Of a stretch of 64,000 nucleotides of DNA, positions 24,349 to 32,786 are shown piece by piece. Numbering within the stretch: position 1 is the first letter of the stretch; every line of letters starts with the position of its first letter. The notes beneath the pieces were generated by a model that saw nothing but the letters and a program-made list of their open reading frames with translations, was not told the origin of the DNA and did no database searches. The position numbers were made by a program, and so were the translations under genes. The stretch lies in the NCBI GenBank assembly GCA_964344305.1, contig CAYFMT010000005.1, positions 57,391 to 121,390 on the forward strand, read 5' to 3'. Source of the stretch: JABMOV01 sp964344305 (GTDB lineage Bacteria; Fidelibacterota; Marinisomatia; Marinisomatales; JABMOV01).

Positions 24349-25791
24349 ATGAAAAGACTTCTACTCTTGTTTCTGGTTGCAGTATTATTGCTTGGTCAAG
24401 AGGATGCTAAAAGACTCACACTCGAGAAATACCCCATCCTGGTTCTTCCATCAGATCATGATGATCACTATGAAACCATCGCCTCGAAACTTACGGATAT
24501 CCTTGGAAGCAAAGCCACAGAGCTAAAGAGATTTAATGTGATCGACAGAACACAACTGGAATCCATTTTAAACGAACAATCTATTCAAATGACAGGGCTT
24601 ATCGATGACAATCAAATATCAGAGGCAGGAAAAATAGCCGCAGCACAGGAAGCACTGGTATTACATGTAATCAATTTTGGGCAAAAAGGTGTGCCTCCAG
24701 AGAGCGAGGAAGAGGATGAAGAGAAAGATGACAAGGAAGCAAGAAAATCCGGATTGCTTGGTATTATAGCAAAGGAAGTCGTTGATGCAGCCATTGATAA
24801 AGCTATGGAGGATGTAGAGCGGTATCCCAATAACATACAAACAGTCATTAGGGCGAATGTGCGCAAACTGGATATTGAATCTGGAAAATCTTTAGAGTCC
24901 TTTTCCATCAATATCATCCATACCGGTGGAAACAAGGAAAAATCATTGAACAGAGCGCTGGCCCACGCAGAATCAAGAATATCTGCCGAATTAAGGAAAC
25001 TATACCTGCTCACAAGTGAAATCCTTGAGGTCCAAGGAAATGAAATTATGATGCTACTTGGGCAGGACATGGGACTATCCCCGGGAATGACATTTGATAT
25101 TGTTAGCCCTGAATACACAAAAACAATTCGTGAACGTGAGGTAACCATCCCGGGACGCAGCGTGGGAATAGTCACCATAGATGATGTCAGTGGCGATGCG
25201 AGCAGAGGCCATGTATTAAGAATGTGGGATGATATTGAGCCCGGTTACAATGCTGTCGAGTACTTATCCCCGGTTTTTGGTGCAAATGTTTTCATGGCAC
25301 TGCTTCCCCAAAATGGTGTGTATCGCCTGGGAGCAGGACTGAGTCCAAATCCTTTTCAACGGTTTATTGCAGATGCAGAATTCTCAATCGGGACAATTGT
25401 GGATACGTATGATGACACGGATTTCACATTTGGAATCGGAGGAAAATTTGGATGGAAGGTTATACACGCTCCAATGCAATCCATTGGAGTCACGCTATCC
25501 CTGCCAGTTCATTTTGCCATGCGATCAGATGATGAATCAAACTCTGTGGTATTACCCATTTTCTCCCCGGGGATTGGGGTATCAGGTCTGATCCAGGTGA
25601 ATAAGTCACGGGACCTGTACATCGGAGTGAATTATGTGTTTACTTCCACTACCGGATCATGGAAATTCAGTGAAACAAATGATGACGATGAAACGGACTC
25701 GTTCCCGGCTGTGTGGGATGATGGCGAGGGGCCCAATATCGATCCTGCTGGACTGTATTTACAATTAGGATTTCGTTTTCTTACCCTGTAA
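24349..25791 (+). CDS. Exported CsgG-like protein with predicted C-terminal beta-barrel
   Basis: A 480-residue protein with a signal peptide (MKRLLLLFLVAVLLLGQ). The N-terminal part, to about residue 215, resembles CsgG/TolB-N type domains: a beta strand PILVLPSD, FNVIDRTQLESILNEQ, and IAAAQEALVLHVI. An acidic insert (EESEEEDEEKDDKE-like) sits near 125-140. The middle has a FlgT-like VDIVS/IPGRSVGIVTIDDV region, and the last 170 residues alternate in a pattern suited to outer-membrane strands ending in aromatic FRFLTL. The start is the ATG at 24349 behind GGAGG; an upstream TTG is rejected. It may act as an outer-membrane secretion or assembly factor. Confidence 0.65.
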   Translation: MKRLLLLFLVAVLLLGQEDAKRLTLEKYPILVLPSDHDDHYETIASKLTDILGSKATELKRFNVIDRTQLESILNEQSIQMTGLIDDNQISEAGKIAAAQEALVLHVINFGQKGVPPESEEEDEEKDDKEARKSGLLGIIAKEVVDAAIDKAMEDVERYPNNIQTVIRANVRKLDIESGKSLESFSINIIHTGGNKEKSLNRALAHAESRISAELRKLYLLTSEILEVQGNEIMMLLGQDMGLSPGMTFDIVSPEYTKTIREREVTIPGRSVGIVTIDDVSGDASRGHVLRMWDDIEPGYNAVEYLSPVFGANVFMALLPQNGVYRLGAGLSPNPFQRFIADAEFSIGTIVDTYDDTDFTFGIGGKFGWKVIHAPMQSIGVTLSLPVHFAMRSDDESNSVVLPIFSPGIGVSGLIQVNKSRDLYIGVNYVFTSTTGSWKFSETNDDDETDSFPAVWDDGEGPNIDPAGLYLQLGFRFLTL

Positions 25792-25794
25792 AGC

Positions 25795-26733
25795 ATGACA
25801 AACAAAAATACCATTTGTAAGAACTGTGGTACAGACATCACCGGTTTGTATTGTTCGTCCTGTGGACAAAAAAACGTAGAAAAGAACACCAGTCTCAAGG
25901 CATTGTTTCAGGATGTGTTTTCCGAATTGTTTTCTGTGGATTCAAAAGTCCTTAGAAGCCTAAAACCACTACTGTTCAAACCGGGTGAATTATCATTGGA
26001 TTATATCAACGGGAAACGGGATTCGTACATCAAACCATTTCGTCTCTACCTGTTTTCAAGCCTATTGTTTTTCTTTGTGGCATTCCTGGATCTTGGTGAT
26101 GATTCCGAAACGAATCGGACAGCAATAAATGAGCAGGATTCAACGGCAACCTATGCATTATCTGATACTCTGGACCCTGATGGCCAACTGGTCATTCATC
26201 TGGACACAGGGGGTATTCGATTATCCTATTTCCCGCCGGAGAACAGACTGGTTGATGTTCCAGAGGATACAACAAGTCCATCATTTCTAGACAAAAAATT
26301 TGAAAATATGACATACGGTGAACTGCTTGAAAAAGAAGATCGGTTAAGTACAAGTTTTAAGGATTCAATTCCAAATATAATGTTTGTTCTGGTTCCGGTT
26401 TTTGCATTTGTTTTCAAGTTGTTATACATCCGGCAGAAAAGATTCTATACAGGACACCTTATTTTTGTATTTCATACACATGCATTTTTCTTCATCCTCC
26501 TTCTATTTTATACTATCCTGGGATTTGTTTTTGATTCAGAAATATTTCAATCAATTCTGCTCGGCTTAACAGTTTTTAGCTTTTTCGTATATATATTTGT
26601 TGCAATGAGATGTGTATTCCAACAATCGATCGTTGTCACATTAGTTAAACTGGGTATACTTGTTTTTTCATATGTTCTCATCATATCACTATCCTTACTT
26701 GCTTTCATTTTTGGTTCAGTTCTAATGCTTTAA
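25795..26733 (+). CDS. DUF3667-like membrane protein with zinc ribbon
   Basis: A 312-residue protein. The first 25 residues form a zinc ribbon, CKNCGTD followed by YCSSCGQK. A conserved amphipathic region follows (SKVLRSLKPLLFKPGELSLD, then YINGKRDSYIKPFRLYLF), matching the DUF3667 pattern. Four or so membrane spans are predicted: one at about 83-97 and the others in the last 110 residues. A soluble loop of about 100 residues lies between. Function is unknown. It starts three bases after the previous stop. Confidence 0.75.
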   Translation: MTNKNTICKNCGTDITGLYCSSCGQKNVEKNTSLKALFQDVFSELFSVDSKVLRSLKPLLFKPGELSLDYINGKRDSYIKPFRLYLFSSLLFFFVAFLDLGDDSETNRTAINEQDSTATYALSDTLDPDGQLVIHLDTGGIRLSYFPPENRLVDVPEDTTSPSFLDKKFENMTYGELLEKEDRLSTSFKDSIPNIMFVLVPVFAFVFKLLYIRQKRFYTGHLIFVFHTHAFFFILLLFYTILGFVFDSEIFQSILLGLTVFSFFVYIFVAMRCVFQQSIVVTLVKLGILVFSYVLIISLSLLAFIFGSVLML

Positions 26734-26750
26734 TAACAATTGGAGGAATC

Positions 26751-27230
26751 ATGAAACGCGTTCTCATTCTACTCATCACTTTACTTATGCTGCCCTTTTT
26801 AGGGTGTGTTCTTGACTGTCCGCTAATAAATATTCAGGAAAAAATGCCAAAATCGATCATCAAAGAATTTCATAATACCCACCCACATGCGGAAAACATC
26901 TCATGGGAAAAGGACGGGGAGTACTGGGAAGTAGAATTCACTTCAAATGGTCAGGAAATGGAGATTGTGTACGACAGAAATGGCAGCGTGGTTGAAACAG
27001 AGGTGCAGATTTCCCAGGATGCATTGCCGGGAAACCTCCTTCTCTATCTTGAAGATATGTACACATCCTACACCATCATTGAATCAGAAAAGATTGAAAA
27101 CACCATGGGTATTTTCTATGAAATTGAACTTTCGGCAGATGGAAAGAATATGGAAATGATTTTCTACGAAGATGGTCGATTTTACAGGATGGAAGATGAG
27201 GACGAAGACGATGATGAGGAAAGCCAGTAA
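26751..27230 (+). CDS. PepSY-like lipoprotein with acidic tail
   Basis: A 159-residue protein with a lipoprotein signal (lipobox LPFLGC, Cys19). Two PepSY-like (DUF2874-type) repeats follow: one around IIKEFHNTHPHAENISWEKD with the strand YWEVEFTSNG, and one around IIESEKIENTMGIFYEIEL. These domains are often periplasmic and thought to bind or inhibit partners. The final 14 residues are almost all Glu and Asp. A GGAGG site lies before the ATG. The 3' end overlaps the GNAT gene by 20 bases. Confidence 0.78.
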   Translation: MKRVLILLITLLMLPFLGCVLDCPLINIQEKMPKSIIKEFHNTHPHAENISWEKDGEYWEVEFTSNGQEMEIVYDRNGSVVETEVQISQDALPGNLLLYLEDMYTSYTIIESEKIENTMGIFYEIELSADGKNMEMIFYEDGRFYRMEDEDEDDDEESQ

Positions 27231-28086
27231 ATCTGACATTCCTGAAATTGCCAGGTTTATTGTTAAAAACAATGAATTAGCGACTGCTCATTGCATTCAC
27301 AGCGATATGGGGGGAGATATACGTGCCACGGAAAAAGAGATTTCAACCCTATGGGCCTCAAAGGAAGTACTTTACTGGATTGAAGAGAAGGATGAACATA
27401 TTATCGGATTGATGGGATGTGAGTATGACCTTAAATCTGGACGGGGTTGGATGCGAGGACCGCTCTCAACTGAAGATAAAATACCCGCTTATTTTGAAGA
27501 CCTTCACAACGCACTGGTTTCATCCCTGCCAAACCAAATAAAGAGAATGGACAGCTTCCTTAATGAACAAAACAGGTCTGGTTTTCAATTTTATACTTCC
27601 ATGGGTTACACAATTATGGGAGAAACCCACGTGTATCATTTAGAGCGGAAGAATGGGATGATCTGGGAAAAGCAAAAAGATGTCCATGAGGTTTCTGCTG
27701 AGACAGAAACATCTTTTATTGACATGCACGATTCCATTTTCCCTGAAACCTATGTTACAGGTGAGCAGATTCTTAGTACACTTGGAAAGTGGGACAAGGT
27801 ATTTGTTTCAAATCGGGGTGGTGAGAATGATGGGTATGTATATGTTACCGTTGATAAAGATATGAGGGATGGGGTCATTGAGTTTATTGGCGTTATTCCT
27901 GGTAGAAGGCACCAGGGAACAGGTAAAATTTTGCTGCAACAGGCCCTGTCATATTTATTTGAAGAAGGTGGGTGCAATACGGCACATTTGACGGTGAATG
28001 ATTCGTTGATAAATGCCAAATCCCTCTATCAGAGTGTTGGTTTTACATTGAAGTATACCGGCGTAAATCAACGGCTCATTCTTTAA
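27211..28086 (+). CDS. GNAT-family N-acetyltransferase, two-domain
   Basis: A 291-residue protein. The C-terminal half has an intact acetyl-CoA loop, VIPGRRHQGTGKILLQQAL, followed by the helix and NAKSLYQSVGFTL, the standard GNAT ending. The N-terminal half looks like a degenerate GNAT fold (RKASKSDIPEIARFI, QFYTSMGYTI) without an obvious R/QxxGxG/A loop. Tandem GNAT layouts occur in mycothiol synthase-like enzymes, but the substrate here is unknown. The ATG at 27211 lies inside the 3' end of the lipoprotein gene; a second ATG follows at 27214. It converges with, and overlaps by 11 bases, the phosphodiesterase gene. Confidence 0.8.
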   Translation: MMRKASKSDIPEIARFIVKNNELATAHCIHSDMGGDIRATEKEISTLWASKEVLYWIEEKDEHIIGLMGCEYDLKSGRGWMRGPLSTEDKIPAYFEDLHNALVSSLPNQIKRMDSFLNEQNRSGFQFYTSMGYTIMGETHVYHLERKNGMIWEKQKDVHEVSAETETSFIDMHDSIFPETYVTGEQILSTLGKWDKVFVSNRGGENDGYVYVTVDKDMRDGVIEFIGVIPGRRHQGTGKILLQQALSYLFEEGGCNTAHLTVNDSLINAKSLYQSVGFTLKYTGVNQRLIL

Positions 28087-29296
28087 ACAAATCCTGTACA
28101 TCCTTGATTTTTCCATCGGCTTCTGGGTTCGGCGTCAGACCAAGGATGTGTGCAATCATTGGGTAAACCTGAATATTCAGGATGGACTCACGATAATAAC
28201 CATCCCTAAATGCCGGCCCGTCAGCAAGGAAGATTGCCTGCATACTCCTTAACTTATTATCGTACCCGTGAGTGGCCCCGGTGGCAGTATATTTCAGATG
28301 CTCAGGATCATGAACCCGTGCCTCCTCTAGAATACTCCATCCTTCATCTGCCACAAGTAGAACCTGCTTGATCCTGTAATGGTTTTTAAATCTGTATCTG
28401 CCTGGGATATCTTTTTTTAAATAGGCAGATAGATGTGGTACATCGTTGAGTATCGGTACAATTTTTTCTGCCCTCTCCTGTGATAAGTTATATAAAAAAG
28501 AAAAAGGTCCACTTCTCTCCTGTGTCATGCCTTCCATGTCAATGTGATCCCCAAGCTGTATAACCCTGTCCATGGAAATATCAGTCATTCCATGATCGCT
28601 AACTACGATGATATTCAAATTCTTAGCAATATCAAGAGAGGCTGTTTTCGTGATTATCACGCCAAACAATGAATCCAGCTTTACAATAAGGTTTTGAGTC
28701 TCCAGGGAAGAAACGCCTGTTTTATGACCCGTATCGTCCGGTTCGTGAAAATACAGGGTCACGAGTCTGGGTCTCCTATTTTCAGGTAACGAAAACCATG
28801 AAACAACGGTATCGATACGCGACCCAAAGGGCATATAATGATCGTATTTTTTCCAGATAGAGGGCTGAACACTGCCTACGGCTGCTTCAGAACCAACCCA
28901 GAACATGGATGCTGCATGGATGCCCTGTTTTTCTGCAGTGACCCAAATGGGTTCTCCACCATAAAATCTGGCATCTTCCACTTTGGTCCTATCGCCTAGG
29001 GTATAAAAATCATCAAGTTTTTCATCATAGAAATAATTATCAATGAGCCCATGGTTTTCGATATACATCCCGGTAGCAATACTGTAGTGATTGGGAAATG
29101 TCTTGGTAACGAAAACCGGTTCCATTCCATTGGTTTTTATTCCCCCCCTTGAAAAGGCATCAAAATTGGGTGTGTCGTACCAATCCAGGTAGTCTGCGCG
29201 AAACCCATCAAATGAAATGAGGAGAACGTACGGTGTCTCAGGTTGGGATAATGATATGGAAAAAAAGAGAAGAAGAGACCATGTTTTCAATCGCAT
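28076..29296 (-). CDS. Exported nucleotide pyrophosphatase/phosphodiesterase (NPP) family alkaline phosphatase-fold enzyme
   Basis: A 406-residue exported hydrolase with a signal peptide (LLLFFSISLSQ). The two-zinc site of NPP enzymes is visible: Asp30 in SFDGFRADY, nucleophile Thr66 in VTKTFPNH, FHEPDDTGHKTG, VSDHGMTD, and GATHGYDN. NPP enzymes cleave phosphodiester bonds in nucleotides or lipids; substrate is not readable here. I took the ATG at 29296, six bases after GGAG, rather than the TTG at 29308. It starts 12 bases after the stop of the upstream exported protein, so the two form an operon. Confidence 0.9.
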   Translation of the reverse strand: MRLKTWSLLLFFSISLSQPETPYVLLISFDGFRADYLDWYDTPNFDAFSRGGIKTNGMEPVFVTKTFPNHYSIATGMYIENHGLIDNYFYDEKLDDFYTLGDRTKVEDARFYGGEPIWVTAEKQGIHAASMFWVGSEAAVGSVQPSIWKKYDHYMPFGSRIDTVVSWFSLPENRRPRLVTLYFHEPDDTGHKTGVSSLETQNLIVKLDSLFGVIITKTASLDIAKNLNIIVVSDHGMTDISMDRVIQLGDHIDMEGMTQERSGPFSFLYNLSQERAEKIVPILNDVPHLSAYLKKDIPGRYRFKNHYRIKQVLLVADEGWSILEEARVHDPEHLKYTATGATHGYDNKLRSMQAIFLADGPAFRDGYYRESILNIQVYPMIAHILGLTPNPEADGKIKDVQDLFKE

Positions 29297-29308
29297 TACT
29301 GGCTCCAA

Positions 29309-30274
29309 TCAATGGTTGGCAAAAGGCACGAACATTAAAATCGATCGTGGGAATTTATCCGTAATGAGCAGGAAACCGTGGGGATCAAATCTTGCGATTC
29401 CCTCCCAGTTTCTTGCCGGTTCATGGGGTGTTGTGAGGTAGACCGGCGGTGTCTGTGTCACAAAAAAATGATCGCCGGTAAACTCAAATTCAAGGATCCG
29501 CTCCAAATCTTTCTTGCGCGAAACGGGTCCAAAGGGATTCTTAAACGAATCATTTCCCGGTTTCAGCAGATTGTAATCTCCATGCCAGAAATAATTGATA
29601 GCCCAGAACCTATTGTTCTTATCCAGGGCGGTGGCATCGGTAATTCGAAATTCAATCCAGGGAAATGGGATCATATCGTTCACAGTCATCTCCCGGGTGG
29701 ATACAATTGGTACCCAGGGATCCGGGTTCACGTTTTCTCCGTTGGCTTCATAAATGGGCAGGATGGTTTCTTCGTAAAGGATCATAGCCTCATAGGCCAT
29801 ATTGTTTAATCGTTCAGGTGTATTCAATTCCACCAGCGATTTCGGATCAAGGTGAATACCGCTTTTTATAGAGGAAATAGACCCTTTAACCAGGAATCCC
29901 TTCTGACCCTTTCGCGTTTCTGCTTCAATTAAAAAATATGCAGTGGTATCTTGAAATAATAGCGCCTCAAATCCTTCGAAACCGGGTATGGATTTTGTAA
30001 AAGCATCACCATTTAGAGGAATCCGAACCACAGAAATAGTGTTTATGTCACCCCGGATGAATTTTTCCAGGTCATTACGCAGAATTGAAGGTAGATATCC
30101 CTGGGGATATTGAGGAAGTAATATGAGATAATTGTCATACCAGGCTAACCCGGAGTATTCCATGTCAGGATGGTTTTCCGGGTCTGGAAGTTGTATTTCA
30201 ACAGGATTGGATAATTGTGGCAATACTATCGAAAGCGTTAATACGAAAAGAAGAATTATCCGGGGAGATTTCAT
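29309..30274 (-). CDS. Exported phytase-esterase-like (SdiA-regulated/beta-propeller type) protein
   Basis: A 321-residue protein with a signal peptide (IILLFVLTLSIVLPQ). The pattern MEYSGLAWYDNYLILLPQ, FEGFEALLFQDTTAYFLIE, and NWEGIARFDPHGFLLITD resembles the esterase-like activity of phytase group, in which acidic ExI/A motifs recur around a propeller. A second protein of this general kind lies at 53590-54459. No enzymatic role is assigned. It is co-oriented with the NPP phosphodiesterase, suggesting a shared role in phosphoester scavenging, which is inference. Confidence 0.55.
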   Translation of the reverse strand: MKSPRIILLFVLTLSIVLPQLSNPVEIQLPDPENHPDMEYSGLAWYDNYLILLPQYPQGYLPSILRNDLEKFIRGDINTISVVRIPLNGDAFTKSIPGFEGFEALLFQDTTAYFLIEAETRKGQKGFLVKGSISSIKSGIHLDPKSLVELNTPERLNNMAYEAMILYEETILPIYEANGENVNPDPWVPIVSTREMTVNDMIPFPWIEFRITDATALDKNNRFWAINYFWHGDYNLLKPGNDSFKNPFGPVSRKKDLERILEFEFTGDHFFVTQTPPVYLTTPHEPARNWEGIARFDPHGFLLITDKFPRSILMFVPFANH

Positions 30275-30312
30275 GGAACTTCCTGTAAATTTGGTTCACG
30301 AGTTTAGGACTG

Positions 30313-30957
30313 ATGCAAAAACGGGAAAACCATAAATTTTACAGATTGAGGGAAAGGATGGTCCGGTACCAGCTGGAGCGGAGAGGCATAACGGATCCCA
30401 CTGTGTTAGAGGCCATGAGAAATGTGCCGCGCCACCTGTTTGTACCTGAAATATACAGAGATGAAGCTTACGAAGATGGGCCACTGCCCATTGGAAATGA
30501 CCAGACAATCAGTCAGCCCTATATAGTTGGGTACATGACACAAACTCTAATGGTTCAATCCCATCACCGGATACTGGAAATTGGAACAGGAAGTGGGTAT
30601 CAGACAGCAATCCTGGGAAAGTTGGGCCAGCAAGTTCTATCCGTTGAGAGGCAAGATGTGCTCGCAGAAAAAGCCAGAAAAAACTTAAAAAAATTGGAGA
30701 TGTGCAACTGTCAGGTGTTTACCGGAAACGGGTATCAAGGCCTGGATCCCTATGCACCATTTGACAGGATTCTGGTGACAGCTGCTCCGAAAACCATCCC
30801 GGACGCTTTGATAGATCAATTGAGCAGGACAGGGATCATGGTGATTCCATTTGGGAAGTCGTTATTTTCGCAGCATATTTGGATTGTGCATAAAAATGAG
30901 AATGGTAAGATTAAAAAGACGAAAACTCTTGGGGTTCGCTTTGTACCGATGGTGTAG
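30313..30957 (+). CDS. pcm: Protein-L-isoaspartate O-methyltransferase
   Basis: A 214-residue PCMT that methylates isoaspartyl residues in aged proteins using SAM. The conserved run includes RNVPRHLFVPE, DEAYEDGPLPIGNDQTISQP, the SAM loop ILEIGTGSGYQTAIL, and DRILVTAAPKTIP. Length is normal. It is divergent from the exported protein at 29309-30274, with 38 bases between the two starts. The next reading frame overlaps its 3' end. Confidence 0.96.
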   Translation: MQKRENHKFYRLRERMVRYQLERRGITDPTVLEAMRNVPRHLFVPEIYRDEAYEDGPLPIGNDQTISQPYIVGYMTQTLMVQSHHRILEIGTGSGYQTAILGKLGQQVLSVERQDVLAEKARKNLKKLEMCNCQVFTGNGYQGLDPYAPFDRILVTAAPKTIPDALIDQLSRTGIMVIPFGKSLFSQHIWIVHKNENGKIKKTKTLGVRFVPMV

Positions 30958-31414
30958 CCCATGGCTTCTCCTGCTGTATATCAGTTGCGATAGCCCTGTA
31001 ACAGTGGATCAGGTTACCTCTGAAGGTCTGGTGGAAACAGTCCACTCTCACAAGGGGGAGTCGGCAGTCCTTTTGAATGTGTGGGCAACCTGGTGCCAGC
31101 CCTGTGTGGAAGAATTTCCCATGATTGTGGCGCTGGGGGACTCCATTCCTGATTTATCGGTGGTGTTTGTCAGTGCGGATTTTCCAGAAGAAATACCCAA
31201 CGTAAAGGCATTCCTTAAGACCATGGATGTAACTGGAAAAAGCTATATCAAGAATGAAAAAGACATGGCGTTTATCGACGGTCTACACCCTGAGTGGACA
31301 GGAGCATTGCCTTTTACCATCGTCTACCACAGGATATCTGGATCCGTAGTAGATTACTGGGAGGGGAAAAGGACGAAGGCCGAATTTTTAAGTGCCATAG
31401 AAAGAGCAATGTAA
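30902..31414 (+). CDS. TlpA-like thioredoxin-fold protein, probably exported
   Basis: About 170 residues with a thioredoxin fold and the redox motif WATWCQPC (CxxC). A basic KRRK segment and a hydrophobic stretch (PWLLLLYISC) precede it, giving either a membrane anchor or a weak lipoprotein signal with Cys as the lipidated residue. The start is uncertain. I chose the ATG at 30902 because it gives a signal peptide, at the cost of a 56-base overlap with pcm; an ATG at 30896 and two later TTG codons are also possible. It likely keeps a periplasmic thiol partner reduced. The next gene is also a thioredoxin-fold protein. Confidence 0.75.
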   Translation: MVRLKRRKLLGFALYRWCSPWLLLLYISCDSPVTVDQVTSEGLVETVHSHKGESAVLLNVWATWCQPCVEEFPMIVALGDSIPDLSVVFVSADFPEEIPNVKAFLKTMDVTGKSYIKNEKDMAFIDGLHPEWTGALPFTIVYHRISGSVVDYWEGKRTKAEFLSAIERAM

Positions 31415-31423
31415 GGAGTAAAC

Positions 31424-32002
31424 ATGAAAACCATACCTGTAATATGTCTAATAGCATCCCTTGTAGGAGGAGAGTTGGAACTTGGGTCTGAAATCCCAAT
31501 GGCCGACACGAAAATGCTGGATGTCTCCGGTGTTGAATTGAGCCTGAATGACATCAAAATGGAAAATGGACTTCTGGTTATTTTTTCCAGCAATACATGC
31601 CCATGGGTTATTCGCTGGCAGGATCGGTATGTGGAGATTGCTGGTGTATATAAAGAAAAAGGTGTGGGTGTTGTGGCCATTAACTCCAATGAAGCATATC
31701 GGGCGAAGGGTGACAGCTTTTCTGCCATGAAAGAGCATGCACTGAATAACGGGTACAACTTCTATTATACGGTTGATGAAAATTCGGAACTTGCTACGGT
31801 GTTTGGCGCCACACGGACACCACATATCTACCTGTTTGATAAGGAATACAAGCTTGTTTATCGGGGCGCTATTGATGACAATGCCAGAAGTGCAGATAAG
31901 GTGGAATCACCTTACCTTAAAAACGCACTTGATGCCATGCTGGCTGGAGAGAAAATAAAAGAGCCCAGCACAAAAGCACTGGGCTGCTCCATTAAATTCT
32001 AA
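31424..32002 (+). CDS. Exported redoxin/thioredoxin-family protein (single active-site Cys)
   Basis: A 192-residue protein with a signal peptide followed by a redoxin fold. The active site is FSSNTCPWV with Cys59 and no CxxC partner. The TPHIYLFDKEYKLVYRGAIDD segment carries the cis-Pro and the substrate loop. It belongs to the group of AhpC/TSA-type proteins with the CPxV motif. It lies nine bases after the TlpA-like gene, and the two could form a periplasmic thiol relay, which is inference. Its 3' end holds the stem of a terminator read from the other strand. Confidence 0.8.
   Translation: MKTIPVICLIASLVGGELELGSEIPMADTKMLDVSGVELSLNDIKMENGLLVIFSSNTCPWVIRWQDRYVEIAGVYKEKGVGVVAINSNEAYRAKGDSFSAMKEHALNNGYNFYYTVDENSELATVFGATRTPHIYLFDKEYKLVYRGAIDDNARSADKVESPYLKNALDAMLAGEKIKEPSTKALGCSIKF
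31951..31985 (-). terminator. Probable terminator of the leftward ABC/LolA-like operon
   Basis: AGCCCAG (31962-31968) pairs with CTGGGCT (31979-31985) around a 10-base loop. Read on the minus strand the stem is followed by CTTTTATTTTC (31951-31961). It sits 33 bases past the stop of the LolA-like gene at 32018 and inside the end of the opposite gene. Confidence 0.45.
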
Positions 32003-32017
32003 TCAAAAAAACCAGAC

Positions 32018-32785
32018 TTATTTTCGCAGGGATGCCTTGGAAAACAGGTGCTCCGGGATATCAACATTGAAGGCAATTTCTTCAATGGTAAACTCTGTTC
32101 CGCTTCCTTTTGAAAGGGCATCCTTAAAGATCATTCGCTTCGGATACCACCGATCCTCCACCTGAAATACCTCCTCTACTGACGTTGTCTTCAGCAGTTT
32201 TCCACTTTTGGCATTCCGATCTTCTCGAAGCGCAAGCATACGTTCCTTGTCCACCCAGATTTTACGGGTATAATAAGCCACGTCATCCATTTTCGCTGTA
32301 AGCAGCAGGACCCAACAATCTCTTTCACCAATCATTTCGGAGCCCAGTACGTCTGCGCTGTAGGCATCCCTGAGGCTCACGTCCTCCATCATGTCTTCAT
32401 AGGAGAGATCAGACCCCATCATGGATTGCCTCAGCATATGTCCTGCAATACGGATTATCCGGTCCGATTGAGGAGAGTACATCCACAACTGATCCCCGTC
32501 TTTCAGCATTTTAGTCCCTTTTTCCCGCGCAGGACTCAAATATTCCGAAAAGGACTGATCCGTTCCTCGTATCCAGGATTTGGATGTGATGGTCCGGCTG
32601 GTACGACGGCCATGAATGGTCATGGTGGTCACAGCACTTCGATTTTCGGCAATGATATTGTCGTCAATGGATTTCAGAATCTCATCACCTGAGGGTGTCT
32701 GGGGATATGATGGGGATGAAAAAATCAGGAGCAGAATTGGGAGACAAACCATACGTCGAAGTCTCGGTATTTCATTGGTGTTCAT
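32018..32785 (-). CDS. Exported LolA-like (outer membrane lipoprotein-sorting) protein
   Basis: A 255-residue protein with a signal peptide (LPILLLIFSSPSYPQ). It has the LolA/LolB-like half-barrel pattern: SWIRGTDQSFSEYLSPAREKG, MLKDGDQLWMYSPQ, YYTRKIWVDKE and WYPKRMIFKD, as in the group annotated outer membrane lipoprotein-sorting protein. Such proteins shuttle lipid-bearing cargo across the periplasm. I chose the ATG at 32785, directly behind GGAGGTATGAT, rather than the longer open frame. It is the last gene of the TetR-ABC operon and starts one base after the upstream permease. Confidence 0.88.
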   Translation of the reverse strand: MNTNEIPRLRRMVCLPILLLIFSSPSYPQTPSGDEILKSIDDNIIAENRSAVTTMTIHGRRTSRTITSKSWIRGTDQSFSEYLSPAREKGTKMLKDGDQLWMYSPQSDRIIRIAGHMLRQSMMGSDLSYEDMMEDVSLRDAYSADVLGSEMIGERDCWVLLLTAKMDDVAYYTRKIWVDKERMLALREDRNAKSGKLLKTTSVEEVFQVEDRWYPKRMIFKDALSKGSGTEFTIEEIAFNVDIPEHLFSKASLRK

Positions 32786-32786
32786 A

